Shown: piece after piece, positions 9,323-17,144 of the stretch
How the letters are laid out: each line of letters starts with the position of its first letter
Numbering within the stretch: the first letter of the stretch is position 1
From: Corynebacterium zhongnanshanii
GTDB lineage: Bacteria > Actinomycetota > Actinomycetes > Mycobacteriales > Mycobacteriaceae
Reading direction: 5' to 3'
Length of the DNA: 64,000 bases
Assembly (NCBI RefSeq): GCF_014490575.1
Contig: NZ_CP061033.1
Span: forward strand, 1,178,001 to 1,242,000
Made by a program: the position numbers and the translations under genes
The notes under the pieces: generated by a model
The model's input: only the letters and a program-made list of their open reading frames with translations
The model's database searches: none
What the model was told of the DNA's origin: nothing

Positions 9323-10465
9323 TTACACTCTCTGCCACTGGTTTCCCACCCGTCTCACCAGCCCCATGGAACTGAGGGTTCGCAGTTGCCGCACCACAAT
9401 CGCCATCGGCAGGCCGGTGTCCCTGTGAATCTCTTCGACCTCCACGGGCCGGAGGGTGGCGTCGATGATGGCGGTCTGCTCCCAGCTTAGGGACGGGCCG
9501 GACAGCTCAAGGCTCAGCTGCGTGCCCTGAAGCACCTCAATGATCTCCGCTGCGGTGCGCGCCAACTGGGCGCGTTGTTCCTGGATGGCCTTGAGACATC
9601 CCTGCGAACCCACCGTGGTGACGGGCCCCGGCACGGCAAAGGTGGGTTTGTTCATCGAGTTGGCCCAGTTCAGTGTGTTCAGTGCCCCGCTTCTTAACGC
9701 GGCTTCCACCACAACTGTCGCCCCGCCGAGCGCTGCCGCGAGCCGATTGCGCGTGAGGAAACGGTGGCGCGCCGGCGCGGTATCCGGCGGATATTCACTG
9801 ACCAGCGCTCCTCCACTGTCCACGATCTGCCGGAACAACTCGTAGTGCTTTTTCGGATAAGGGCGATCCAGGGAGCCTGCCATCACGGCGACCGTAGGAC
9901 TTCGCCGGGACAGCGCACTATGGTGAGCGCAGGCGTCGACCCCCTCAGCCCCACCGGAGATGATCGTCAGCCCGTGCGCGGCGAACTGGCCGCTCCATTC
10001 GGCGGCGACCTCGCTGCCGTAGCGAGTTGCCGCCCGCGTGCCCACCATGGTCACGCTGTGCCTGGCGAGTGTGGACAGGTCGCCCGGCCCCGCCACATAC
10101 ACCGCGAAGGGCGCGAAGCGCAGGCCCCGCACCGCGCTATTGAGGCTGTGGACGTTAAGCTCCTGGGTCACGAAGGCCGAGCCGAAACTCTCCGGCCACT
10201 CCGGGGACTCCCGGGTGATGAGGCGCCAGCCCCGCCTGCTCGCGCACTCCATGTCCGGGCGGGGGTCCACCGCCCGGCGCGCTTGTGTTGCCTCCAACAA
10301 CTCGCGCGGCAGCCGTGGGTTGGCCTCGGCGATGGCCATGGCGACCTCGCTGACGGGAAGGCCTGTGTCCAGCAGGGAGTTCACCACGGGGTGGGAGGCC
10401 TCCACCACCCGGCGCAGGTATGCCCAGGCCGTGGACGGATCCTCCAGGATCTGCAGATTAAACAT
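9323..10465 (-). CDS. dprA: DNA-processing protein DprA/Smf
   Basis: Single-stranded-DNA-binding Rossmann protein that loads RecA during transformation and is conserved in non-competent actinobacteria too. The DNA-processing A domain shows MVGTRAATRYG, ISGGAEGVDACAH, AVMAGSLDRPYP and ALRSGALNTLNWA. A C-terminal winged-helix-like region follows (about 320-380). The ATG at 10465 overlaps the comM stop by 8 bp, implying coupling; the frame opens 10 codons earlier without supporting similarity. 380 residues. Confidence 0.94.
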   Translation of the reverse strand: MFNLQILEDPSTAWAYLRRVVEASHPVVNSLLDTGLPVSEVAMAIAEANPRLPRELLEATQARRAVDPRPDMECASRRGWRLITRESPEWPESFGSAFVTQELNVHSLNSAVRGLRFAPFAVYVAGPGDLSTLARHSVTMVGTRAATRYGSEVAAEWSGQFAAHGLTIISGGAEGVDACAHHSALSRRSPTVAVMAGSLDRPYPKKHYELFRQIVDSGGALVSEYPPDTAPARHRFLTRNRLAAALGGATVVVEAALRSGALNTLNWANSMNKPTFAVPGPVTTVGSQGCLKAIQEQRAQLARTAAEIIEVLQGTQLSLELSGPSLSWEQTAIIDATLRPVEVEEIHRDTGLPMAIVVRQLRTLSSMGLVRRVGNQWQRV

Positions 10466-12005
10466 GCTGCGCTCCCCCAAACTGCTCCACAGCATCCAGC
10501 ACGTGGCCTACGGAGGGGCGCTCGACGGCGTCCATGTCGGCCAACGTCCACGCCACGCGCAGTGCCCGGTCCACTCCGCGTTGCGAGAGATCTCCGTGTA
10601 GAAGCAGATCCTGCAGCGTCACCATGCCGCTGTCGTCGGCAGGGTACTCGCGGCGGATGACCTTGCCCTGCACCAGAGCGTTGGGTGCACCCCAGCGGTG
10701 GATACTTCGTTCGCGGGCTTCGGCAACCCGCTCCCGGATCACCTCGCTACTGTCCTGGGAGCTCGCCTCCAGAAGATTAATGCTGGTGGAGCCCTGGGTG
10801 GTGGCATAGATATCAATGCGATCTCGCACAGGGCCGGACAAGCGCTGCTGGTAGCGCAGCCTTACACCTGCCGGGCAGCGGCACTCCGCTTCCCTCTCCG
10901 CCCCACACGGGCACGGGTTGGCCGCCAGCACCAGCTGGAAGTTCGCGGGAAACTCTACCACTCGCCGGTTCCTCATGATGTCCACGCGGCGGGTTTCCAT
11001 GGGCACGCGCAGGGCGTCCAACACCCGCGGGTTGGCCTCCGCCACCTCGTCGATGAACAGCACCCCGTGGTGGGCGAGGCTCACCGCGCCGGGGCGGGGA
11101 TAGCCGCCTCCTCCGATGAGCGCTGCCTGCGTGACCGTGTGGTGCGGCGCGATGAAGGGCCGCCGGCCCTGCCAGATCGCCTCAAGCCTTGTGCCTGCCC
11201 CTGCCAAGGACGCCACACTCGCCACCTCAGCCTGCTCTTTCCTGGTCAGCGGCGGGAGGATGCCCGGCAGACGCTGGGCCAGCATGGATTTTCCGCTGCC
11301 CGGCGGTCCGGTCATCAGCAGTGCATGAGAGCCCACGGCGGCAACCTCCACCGCGCGCCGCGCAGCCACTTGCCCCGCCACATCCCCCATGTCCGGCTGG
11401 GTGGGAAGTGCCATACCTTCTGACTGCTCCAACCCCGCGAGCTTCTGCCGCACCGCCCCTGAGTCCATCCATTGCACCAGATGATGCAGCGTGGCCACGG
11501 GAACAATCTGCGGTGCCTCCGCCTCGCAGAGACACGCCGCCCGCTGCGCTTCGTCCACGTTCGCATCCGGGACCACCACCCAGCGGAAGCCTTCGGATGC
11601 CGCGTGCACCACCTTGGGGATCACACCGGGCACCTGCCGTATGCCTCCGTCCAGCCCCAGCTCGCCGATGATGATGGACTCCTCCACCCTGTGCCTGATG
11701 TCCAGGGAGGGCTGGGAATCATTCAAGCTCGCCACCAGCATGGAGCACACCATGGCCACGTCGAAGCTCGCGCCGTGCTTGGGAAGGTCCGCCGGTGACA
11801 GGCTTAGCACCGTCCGCGACCCCGGCCACTCAATCCCGCTATTGCGCAGAGCCGAGCGGATCCGGTCGCGAGCCTGCACCACGGCCGCATCCCCCATCCC
11901 CACCACGGAAATCCCGGGAAGTCCGCGGGAGATGTCACACTCCACCGTGAGGGTCACCCCGTGAAGCCCCTCCAGTGCCACGCTATATGCACGTCCAATC
12001 CCCAT
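10458..12005 (-). CDS. comM: YifB/ComM family Mg-chelatase-like AAA+ ATPase
   Basis: Hexameric helicase-like ATPase implicated in branch migration during recombination. The 515 residues include an N-terminal ChlI-like domain (GLPGISVVGMGDAAV, SPADLPKHG), Walker A GPPGSGKSMLAQ near residue 220, Walker B GVLFIDEVAE near 305, and a cysteine cluster AANPCPCGAEREAECRCP typical of YifB. It sits 3 bp after yraN and overlaps dprA, so the three genes form one unit. Confidence 0.94.
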   Translation of the reverse strand: MGIGRAYSVALEGLHGVTLTVECDISRGLPGISVVGMGDAAVVQARDRIRSALRNSGIEWPGSRTVLSLSPADLPKHGASFDVAMVCSMLVASLNDSQPSLDIRHRVEESIIIGELGLDGGIRQVPGVIPKVVHAASEGFRWVVVPDANVDEAQRAACLCEAEAPQIVPVATLHHLVQWMDSGAVRQKLAGLEQSEGMALPTQPDMGDVAGQVAARRAVEVAAVGSHALLMTGPPGSGKSMLAQRLPGILPPLTRKEQAEVASVASLAGAGTRLEAIWQGRRPFIAPHHTVTQAALIGGGGYPRPGAVSLAHHGVLFIDEVAEANPRVLDALRVPMETRRVDIMRNRRVVEFPANFQLVLAANPCPCGAEREAECRCPAGVRLRYQQRLSGPVRDRIDIYATTQGSTSINLLEASSQDSSEVIRERVAEARERSIHRWGAPNALVQGKVIRREYPADDSGMVTLQDLLLHGDLSQRGVDRALRVAWTLADMDAVERPSVGHVLDAVEQFGGAQHV

Positions 12006-12008
12006 GGC

Positions 12009-12368
12009 CTACCACACATCCTTGAGGTGTTCGCGGATCCCCCACGGCCCTACGTCCACCACATCCACCCGGGGAGAACACCTCTCGGCCGGCCTATGCA
12101 GGCTCAGCCACACCCCGGCCGCTCTGCGCATCCGCCGCAGCTTCGTCGGCGTAATCGCCCCCACGCCCGCACCGTCTGCTTCCGTGGCACGGAACTTCAC
12201 CTCCACAAACACCACCTGCTGGGCCTGCGGATCCCGCGCCACGATGTCAATCTCAGCCCGGAAGCCCTCTACCTGAACTACGCAGTTGCGCTGGACAATC
12301 TCATAGCCCTGCCGCTCCAAATACTCCGCGGCCATAGCCTCTCCGGCGTCCCCTTGGTGCCTGGTCAT
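12009..12368 (-). CDS. yraN: YraN family (UPF0102) predicted endonuclease-fold protein
   Basis: 119-residue protein with a restriction-endonuclease-like core: RHQGDAGEAMAAEYLERQG at the start, then AEIDIVARD and VFVEVKFR, which supply the E-x-D ... E-x-K type active site. The biochemical role is not established for the family. First gene of yraN-comM-dprA-xerC, with 3 bp to comM. A 145-bp gap upstream carries two DnaA-box-like words. Confidence 0.88.
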   Translation of the reverse strand: MTRHQGDAGEAMAAEYLERQGYEIVQRNCVVQVEGFRAEIDIVARDPQAQQVVFVEVKFRATEADGAGVGAITPTKLRRMRRAAGVWLSLHRPAERCSPRVDVVDVGPWGIREHLKDVW

Positions 12369-12478
12369 CGGCCTCTCCCCCTGTGTCTCGCATGAATATC
12401 ATCGGGCGCCAGGCTAGTCAAGGGGATATACACACGAAGGCCGAGCCACCCACGCACCTTGGCATACGCCCAGGACTC

Positions 12479-12505
12479 TGTGGATAACTCGGCCCCTGTG
12501 GAAAA
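12479..12505. promoter_or_regulatory. Pair of DnaA-box-like nonamers
   Basis: TGTGGATAA at 12479-12487 is a perfect complement of the consensus box TTATCCACA. TGTGGAAAA at 12497-12505 differs by one base. They are in the same orientation, 18 bp apart start to start, in the gap between DUF2469 and yraN. They may link expression to replication, or be chance matches. Confidence 0.4.
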
Positions 12506-12513
12506 CTGAGCTG

Positions 12514-12822
12514 TTAGTTCTCCGGCAGCTGCAGCTCCGGCTTATCCAGCTCCTCGATATTGACGTCCTTGTAGGTGATCACGCGGACGTAGCGCACGAA
12601 ACGCGCCGGGCGGTACATGTCCCACACCCACGCGTCGGACATGCGGACTTCGTAGTAGACCTCTCCCCCAGAGTTACGTGGAATGAGCTCCACCGCGTTG
12701 GCCAGATAGAAACGGCGCTCGGTTTCCACCACATAGGAAAACTGGCTCACCACGTCGCGGTATTCGCGATACATGGACAGTTCTACGTTTGCCTCGTAGT
12801 CGTCAAGTTCCTCAGCGCTCAT
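12514..12822 (-). CDS. DUF2469 family protein
   Basis: 102 residues from the ATG at 12822 (MSAEELDDYEANVELSMYRE). Acidic, soluble, no membrane segment. The start EELDDYE, the YREYRDVV segment and the C-terminal VRVITYKDVNIEELDKPEL are the conserved marks of this short actinobacterial family, always found beside rnhB and lepB. Function unknown. It follows rnhB by 37 bp. The open frame extends 37 codons upstream into rnhB without family similarity. Confidence 0.88.
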   Translation of the reverse strand: MSAEELDDYEANVELSMYREYRDVVSQFSYVVETERRFYLANAVELIPRNSGGEVYYEVRMSDAWVWDMYRPARFVRYVRVITYKDVNIEELDKPELQLPEN

Positions 12823-12859
12823 AGTGTTGGCCGCCGCCCTTTCCCATCTGGCGTAGTGA

Positions 12860-13492
12860 CTATGTTGATGACCACAGCGCGTGCGCATGGGCCACATTTT
12901 TGTAAGTGTAGCGGTGCTCCGGGGTTCCGCCATGCAGACTCACCGCAGCCATATGCGTCTTTGTCCCGTACCCCTTGTGCCCCGCCAAACCGTACTCCGG
13001 GTACTCGGCGTCCAGCTCGATCATGTGGCGATCCCTCGCTACCTTCGCCAATATCGACGCCGCCGAGATGCTCGCGGCCATCTGGTCCCCCTTCAGCACC
13101 GGAAGATGCGGCTGGGCCAGCCCCGGGATCTTCACGGCGTCCGTCAGCACGTAGCCCGGGGTTGTGTCCAGCAGCGCGACCGCGCGCCGCATGCCGGAGA
13201 CATTCGCGTGCTGAACACCCCACCGGTCAATATCGGCGGCAGAAATCATCACGATGGAATAGCTCACGGCCTCCTCGACGATGCTGTCGAAGAGAGCCGC
13301 GCGGCGCCGAGGAGTCAGTTTCTTGGAATCTTGTAAGCCAGCCAGACAGGACGGGAAACTGTCGGCGTCGACATGAAAAGGGAGAATACACGCCGCAATG
13401 GTCATCGGTCCGCAGCACGCACCACGGCCAGCCTCGTCCACACCCGCGACGGGCCCCAAACCCGCCGCATAGAGCTGACGTTCCAAATCCAT
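12860..13492 (-). CDS. rnhB: Ribonuclease HII
   Basis: Endonuclease removing ribonucleotides and RNA from RNA:DNA hybrids. 210 residues from the ATG at 13492 (MDLERQLYAAG). Catalytic acidic residues are visible in VAGVDEAGRGACCGP (Asp-Glu pair near residues 19-20), in QDSKKLTPRRR and in AASILAKVARDR. It follows lepB by 4 bp and lies upstream of DUF2469, the standard actinobacterial order. Confidence 0.95.
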   Translation of the reverse strand: MDLERQLYAAGLGPVAGVDEAGRGACCGPMTIAACILPFHVDADSFPSCLAGLQDSKKLTPRRRAALFDSIVEEAVSYSIVMISAADIDRWGVQHANVSGMRRAVALLDTTPGYVLTDAVKIPGLAQPHLPVLKGDQMAASISAASILAKVARDRHMIELDAEYPEYGLAGHKGYGTKTHMAAVSLHGGTPEHRYTYKNVAHAHALWSST

Positions 13493-13496
13493 GGGG

Positions 13497-14246
13497 CTAG
13501 CCCTGGACAGGCAGGGATTTAACCCTCGAGATGCGATCGAACGGCAGGATGATGGCTTCCACGCGGCCCACAACGTGGTCCATGCTGATGGTGCCCTGTA
13601 GCTCGTCGCCCATGTGGCCACGGGAATCCAGCGAGTTCGTGCGGTTATCGCCCATCATCCACAGGTGATCCGGCGGGATCGTCACCGGGCCAAAGTAATT
13701 GCCCTGGCAGGCCTCGGAGCCCAACGTGGTATCGATCGGATTCGCCGCCGGGCGCATGATGTAGGAATCATCCACCTTCTTGCCATCGACCATGATCCCC
13801 GGGTCCCCCTCCAGGCACTGCACGGTCTGGCCCGCAGTGGCGATCACGCGCTTGACCAGCGTGTTTTCATCCGGAGCGACGATGCCGATATAGGAGGCGG
13901 CGTTCTGCAAGGCACGCACCGGAGCCACATCAGAGCGCTGGGTGGTGTAATTCCAGTTCCAGGAATCCTCGCCCACGAACACCACAACCTCGCCAGGCTT
14001 CGGCTTATTGTTGCCCACGTAGGCCAGCTTGTTCACAAAGATCCGGTCCGGGGTGCAGCCCGCGCAGCCGTGCAAGGTCGGCTCCATGGACTCCGAAGGA
14101 ATCAGATACATCCGTCCCACGAACGTATTGAATGCGCCCAACACCAGCAGCGTCACCACGATAATGATGGGCATCTCCACCCACCAGGGGTACGTCTTTT
14201 TCTTCTTGTCCGGGGTGCTGGGCTTCGCATCTTGAGAATCGGTCAC
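13497..14246 (-). CDS. lepB: Signal peptidase I
   Basis: Membrane serine protease removing Sec/Tat signal peptides. 249 residues: charged cytoplasmic start, one transmembrane helix (about 24-45), then the extracytoplasmic domain. The nucleophile is Ser53 in PSESMEPTL and the general base is Lys132 in LVKRVIATAG; the GDNRTNSLDSRGH box is also present. GTG start. First gene after the rplS terminator and probably co-transcribed with rnhB and DUF2469. Confidence 0.96.
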   Translation of the reverse strand: MTDSQDAKPSTPDKKKKTYPWWVEMPIIIVVTLLVLGAFNTFVGRMYLIPSESMEPTLHGCAGCTPDRIFVNKLAYVGNNKPKPGEVVVFVGEDSWNWNYTTQRSDVAPVRALQNAASYIGIVAPDENTLVKRVIATAGQTVQCLEGDPGIMVDGKKVDDSYIMRPAANPIDTTLGSEACQGNYFGPVTIPPDHLWMMGDNRTNSLDSRGHMGDELQGTISMDHVVGRVEAIILPFDRISRVKSLPVQG

Positions 14247-14295
14247 GATAGAACAGCTTAGCAGTCCCTGGGCACAACACAGGGCTTAGATACGC

Positions 14296-14333
14296 AAAAA
14301 CCGCCGCACCCAACGACAAGCTGGGTGCGGCGG
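14296..14333 (-). terminator. Intrinsic terminator of rplS
   Basis: Arms CCGCCGCACCCA and TGGGTGCGGCGG (12 bp) with a 9-nt loop. On the minus strand the stem runs into TTTTTGCG. It lies directly after the rplS stop and before lepB. Confidence 0.93.
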
Positions 14334-14347
14334 GAAGGCGGCAGCTC

Positions 14348-14689
14348 TTAGCGCTTTTCCTTGATCTTGGCTGCCTTACCGCGCAGGTTACGCAGGTAGT
14401 ACAGTTTCGCGCGGCGAACCTTACCGCGGGTCAGGACGTCGATGTGGTCGATGTTGGGAGAGTGAACCGGGAAGGTACGCTCCACACCGATGCCGAAGGA
14501 CACCTTGCGGACGGTGAAGGTCTCGCGGATACCGGAGTTCTGGCGGCGGATCACAACGCCACGGAACACCTGGATACGGGACTTGGTGCCCTCGATCACC
14601 TTCACGTGAACGTCGAGGGTGTCACCTGGGCGGAAGTCTGGGATGTCGTCGCGCAGCTGAGCTGCATCGACCTTATCAAGAATGTGCAT
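14348..14689 (-). CDS. rplS: 50S ribosomal protein L19
   Basis: Large-subunit protein at the subunit interface, 113 residues. The family signature is visible in [40 protein letters not shown] and [11 protein letters not shown], with a basic C-terminus [20 protein letters not shown]. Monocistronic: own promoter region upstream and a strong terminator downstream. Confidence 0.98.
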   Translation of the reverse strand: MHILDKVDAAQLRDDIPDFRPGDTLDVHVKVIEGTKSRIQVFRGVVIRRQNSGIRETFTVRKVSFGIGVERTFPVHSPNIDHIDVLTRGKVRRAKLYYLRNLRGKAAKIKEKR

Positions 14690-14790
14690 TCTGAAGTAAC
14701 CTTAAGTCTCGTCTGGATAGAGGATCCTGCGCGGCTTTTCACGATCAGCGTGCGCCTACGGGTTCGTACCCACAACATATGAACCCCGAT

Positions 14791-14796
14791 ATTATG
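14791..14796 (-). promoter_or_regulatory. Candidate -10 element for rplS
   Basis: On the minus strand this reads CATAAT, within GGCATAATATCGG, about 100 nt before the rplS start. The -35 is not obvious and would fall at the end of tex. Assignment by position and resemblance only. Confidence 0.3.
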
Positions 14797-14808
14797 CCAT
14801 ATGCCGAA

Positions 14809-17133
14809 CTAGCGGCCAAATCCTGCGCGTTTCAGCGCGTCGGCCATGGAACCCGACGCCGCGCGCTGGTTGTTCTGCTTCTGCTGCTTTTTCTGGGACC
14901 GCTTCTTGGGACGCTCTCCCGCGGGAGCACCACCGCCGGGCTCGTCGTTGAGGCGCAAGCTCAGTCCGATGCGGTTGCGCTGCACATCCACATCCATCAC
15001 CTTGACCTTCACCACCTGGCCTGAGGAGACAATCTCGTGCGGGTCAGAGACGAAACGATCACTCATGGCGGAGACGTGCACCAGGCCATCCTGGTGCACT
15101 CCGATGTCCACGAAGGCGCCGAAGGCAGCCACGTTGGTCACGGTGCCCTCCAGGATCATGCCCGGTGTGACATCGGAAACCTTCTCCACACCCTCCTTCA
15201 AGGTAGCGGTGGCAAAGCGTGGGCGCGGGTCGCGGCCCGGCTTGTCCAGCTCCGCCAGCACGTCCGTCACGGTGGGTACACCGAAGCGTTCGTCGGCGAA
15301 GTCCGCGGGACGCAAGGATGTCAGCACCGCGCTGTTGCCGATGAGGGCATCCACGTCCAGCCCCGTGGACTCCACGATCCTGTGCACCAGCGGGTATGCC
15401 TCGGGGTGCACAGCTGAGGAGTCCAGGCGGTCCGTGCCACCCTGGATCCTCAAAAAGCCGGCGGCCTGCTCGAAGGCCTTCGGGCCGAGCCGTGGCACCT
15501 TGAGCAACTCTTTGCGGGAGGCAAAGGCGCCGTGTTCATCCCGGTAGGCCACGATGTTGTCCGCTACCGTGGAGGACACTCCGGCCACGCGCCGCAGCAG
15601 CGGCGCGGACGCCGAGTTCACATCCACTCCCACGGAGTTCACAGCGTCCTCCACCACGGCCTCCAGGCCCTGGGCCAGCAGCGTTTGGTTCACATCGTGC
15701 TGGTACTGACCCACGCCAATGGACTTCGGGTCAATCTTCACAAGCTCCGCCAGCGGGTCCTGCAGGCGGCGTGCAATGGACACCGCACCACGCAGGGACA
15801 CGTCCATGTCCGGGAACTCCTCGGCCGCCAGCTCGGAGGCCGAGTAGACCGACGCACCGGACTCGGAGACGATCACCGTCTGTGGGCGCACGGCCGCGTC
15901 CGCCTGCGTGATGAGCTCGCAGATCTCCCGGGACAGCTTCTCGGTTTCCCGAGAGGCTGTCCCGTTGCCCACGGCCAGCAGCTCCACGGAGTACTTCGCT
16001 GCCAGCTGCGCCAGGATCATGCGCGCCTCCTCCCAGCGCGCCTGGCCGTTGTGCGGATACACGATGACCGTGTCCAGCACCTTGCCGGTGCGATCCACCA
16101 CCGCGCACTTCACGCCGTTGCGGTAGCCCGGGTCCAATCCCAGGACCGCGCGCTGGCCTGCGGGGGCCGCCAGAAGAAGATCCTTCAGGTTGCGGGAGAA
16201 CACCTCCACCGCCGCCTGGTCCGCACGCTCCTTCAAACGCACGCGGGTGTCCACGGCGGAGCTCACCGCCAGCTTGGTGCGCCAGCCAAAGCGCACGCAC
16301 TCGGCGCGGAACTTATCTGCGGCGTCCCCGGTGGCCTCCAGACCAGCCAGGTGAGCGATGCGCCCTTGGAAATACTCGTGCGCCTCGTCCAGCTGATCGG
16401 GGTGCCCCGGCTCGAAGTTCACCTGCAGCACGCCTTCGGATTCTCCGCGCAACAACGCCAGGATGCGGTGTGAGGGAAGCTTGGAAAACGGCTCGTGAAA
16501 GTCGAAGTAGTTGCGATACTTCGCGCCGGCCTCTTCCTTCCCCGCCACCACCGACGCCTGGGCGTATCCTCGCTCAAAGAACTCTTCACGGATGGAGCCC
16601 ACCAGGTCGGCGTTTGTGGACAATTCCTCAATGACAATGGAGCGCGCTCCGGTGAGGACCGCCTTGGCGTCGTCAAATCCCTCGGTGATGTACTCGGCGG
16701 CGAGTTCGGCAGGATCACGATCAGTCCCCTCCCGCAGCAGGTCGGCCAGGGGTTGCAGGCCAGCCTCGCGCGCGATGGTGGCCTTGGTGCGGCGGGTGGT
16801 TTTGTACGGCAGGTACAGGTCCTCCAGGCGTGCCTTGGTATCCACGTCCAGAATCTGTGCACGCAGCTCGTCGGTGAGCTTGCCCTGGTCCTCGATGGCC
16901 TTGAGGACGGTGGCGCGCCGATCCTCCAGTTCGCGCAGGTACGTCAGCCGCTGTTCCAGGGAACGCAGCTGAGTATCATCCATCCCGCCGGTCAGTTCCT
17001 TGCGGTAGCGGGCGATAAACGGAACGGTGCTGCCCTCGTCCAACAGTTCAATGACGGCCTGGACATGCTGGGGCTGGCACTGCAACTCCTGCGCGATCTT
17101 CTGAGCAATCGAGTTCGAATTCATTCCAGCCAT
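14809..17133 (-). CDS. tex: Tex-family transcription accessory / RNA-binding protein
   Basis: About 774 residues. N-terminal helical domain (VIELLDEGSTVPFIARYRKELTGG region near residues 25-45), central YqgF-like RNase-H fold (AVLGLDPGYRNGVKCAVVD), helix-hairpin-helix motifs (NSVGVDVNSASAPLLRRVAG) and a C-terminal S1 RNA-binding domain (MILEGTVTNVAAFGAFVDIG) followed by a Lys/Gln-rich tail. Tex binds nucleic acid and affects transcription; its precise role is unsettled. ATG at 17133 (MAGMNSNS) or at 17124; the frame is open about 110 codons further upstream across the BCCT gene without similarity. It begins 11 bp after the BCCT gene. Confidence 0.92.
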   Translation of the reverse strand: MAGMNSNSIAQKIAQELQCQPQHVQAVIELLDEGSTVPFIARYRKELTGGMDDTQLRSLEQRLTYLRELEDRRATVLKAIEDQGKLTDELRAQILDVDTKARLEDLYLPYKTTRRTKATIAREAGLQPLADLLREGTDRDPAELAAEYITEGFDDAKAVLTGARSIVIEELSTNADLVGSIREEFFERGYAQASVVAGKEEAGAKYRNYFDFHEPFSKLPSHRILALLRGESEGVLQVNFEPGHPDQLDEAHEYFQGRIAHLAGLEATGDAADKFRAECVRFGWRTKLAVSSAVDTRVRLKERADQAAVEVFSRNLKDLLLAAPAGQRAVLGLDPGYRNGVKCAVVDRTGKVLDTVIVYPHNGQARWEEARMILAQLAAKYSVELLAVGNGTASRETEKLSREICELITQADAAVRPQTVIVSESGASVYSASELAAEEFPDMDVSLRGAVSIARRLQDPLAELVKIDPKSIGVGQYQHDVNQTLLAQGLEAVVEDAVNSVGVDVNSASAPLLRRVAGVSSTVADNIVAYRDEHGAFASRKELLKVPRLGPKAFEQAAGFLRIQGGTDRLDSSAVHPEAYPLVHRIVESTGLDVDALIGNSAVLTSLRPADFADERFGVPTVTDVLAELDKPGRDPRPRFATATLKEGVEKVSDVTPGMILEGTVTNVAAFGAFVDIGVHQDGLVHVSAMSDRFVSDPHEIVSSGQVVKVKVMDVDVQRNRIGLSLRLNDEPGGGAPAGERPKKRSQKKQQKQNNQRAASGSMADALKRAGFGR

Positions 17134-17144
17134 TCTAGCGGTCG

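Noticed and set aside
14755..14775. GGGTTCGTACCC resembling a tRNA T-arm upstream of rplS
   Set aside because: No acceptor, D-arm or anticodon arm fits around it; it lies in the rplS leader and is most likely a small hairpin.
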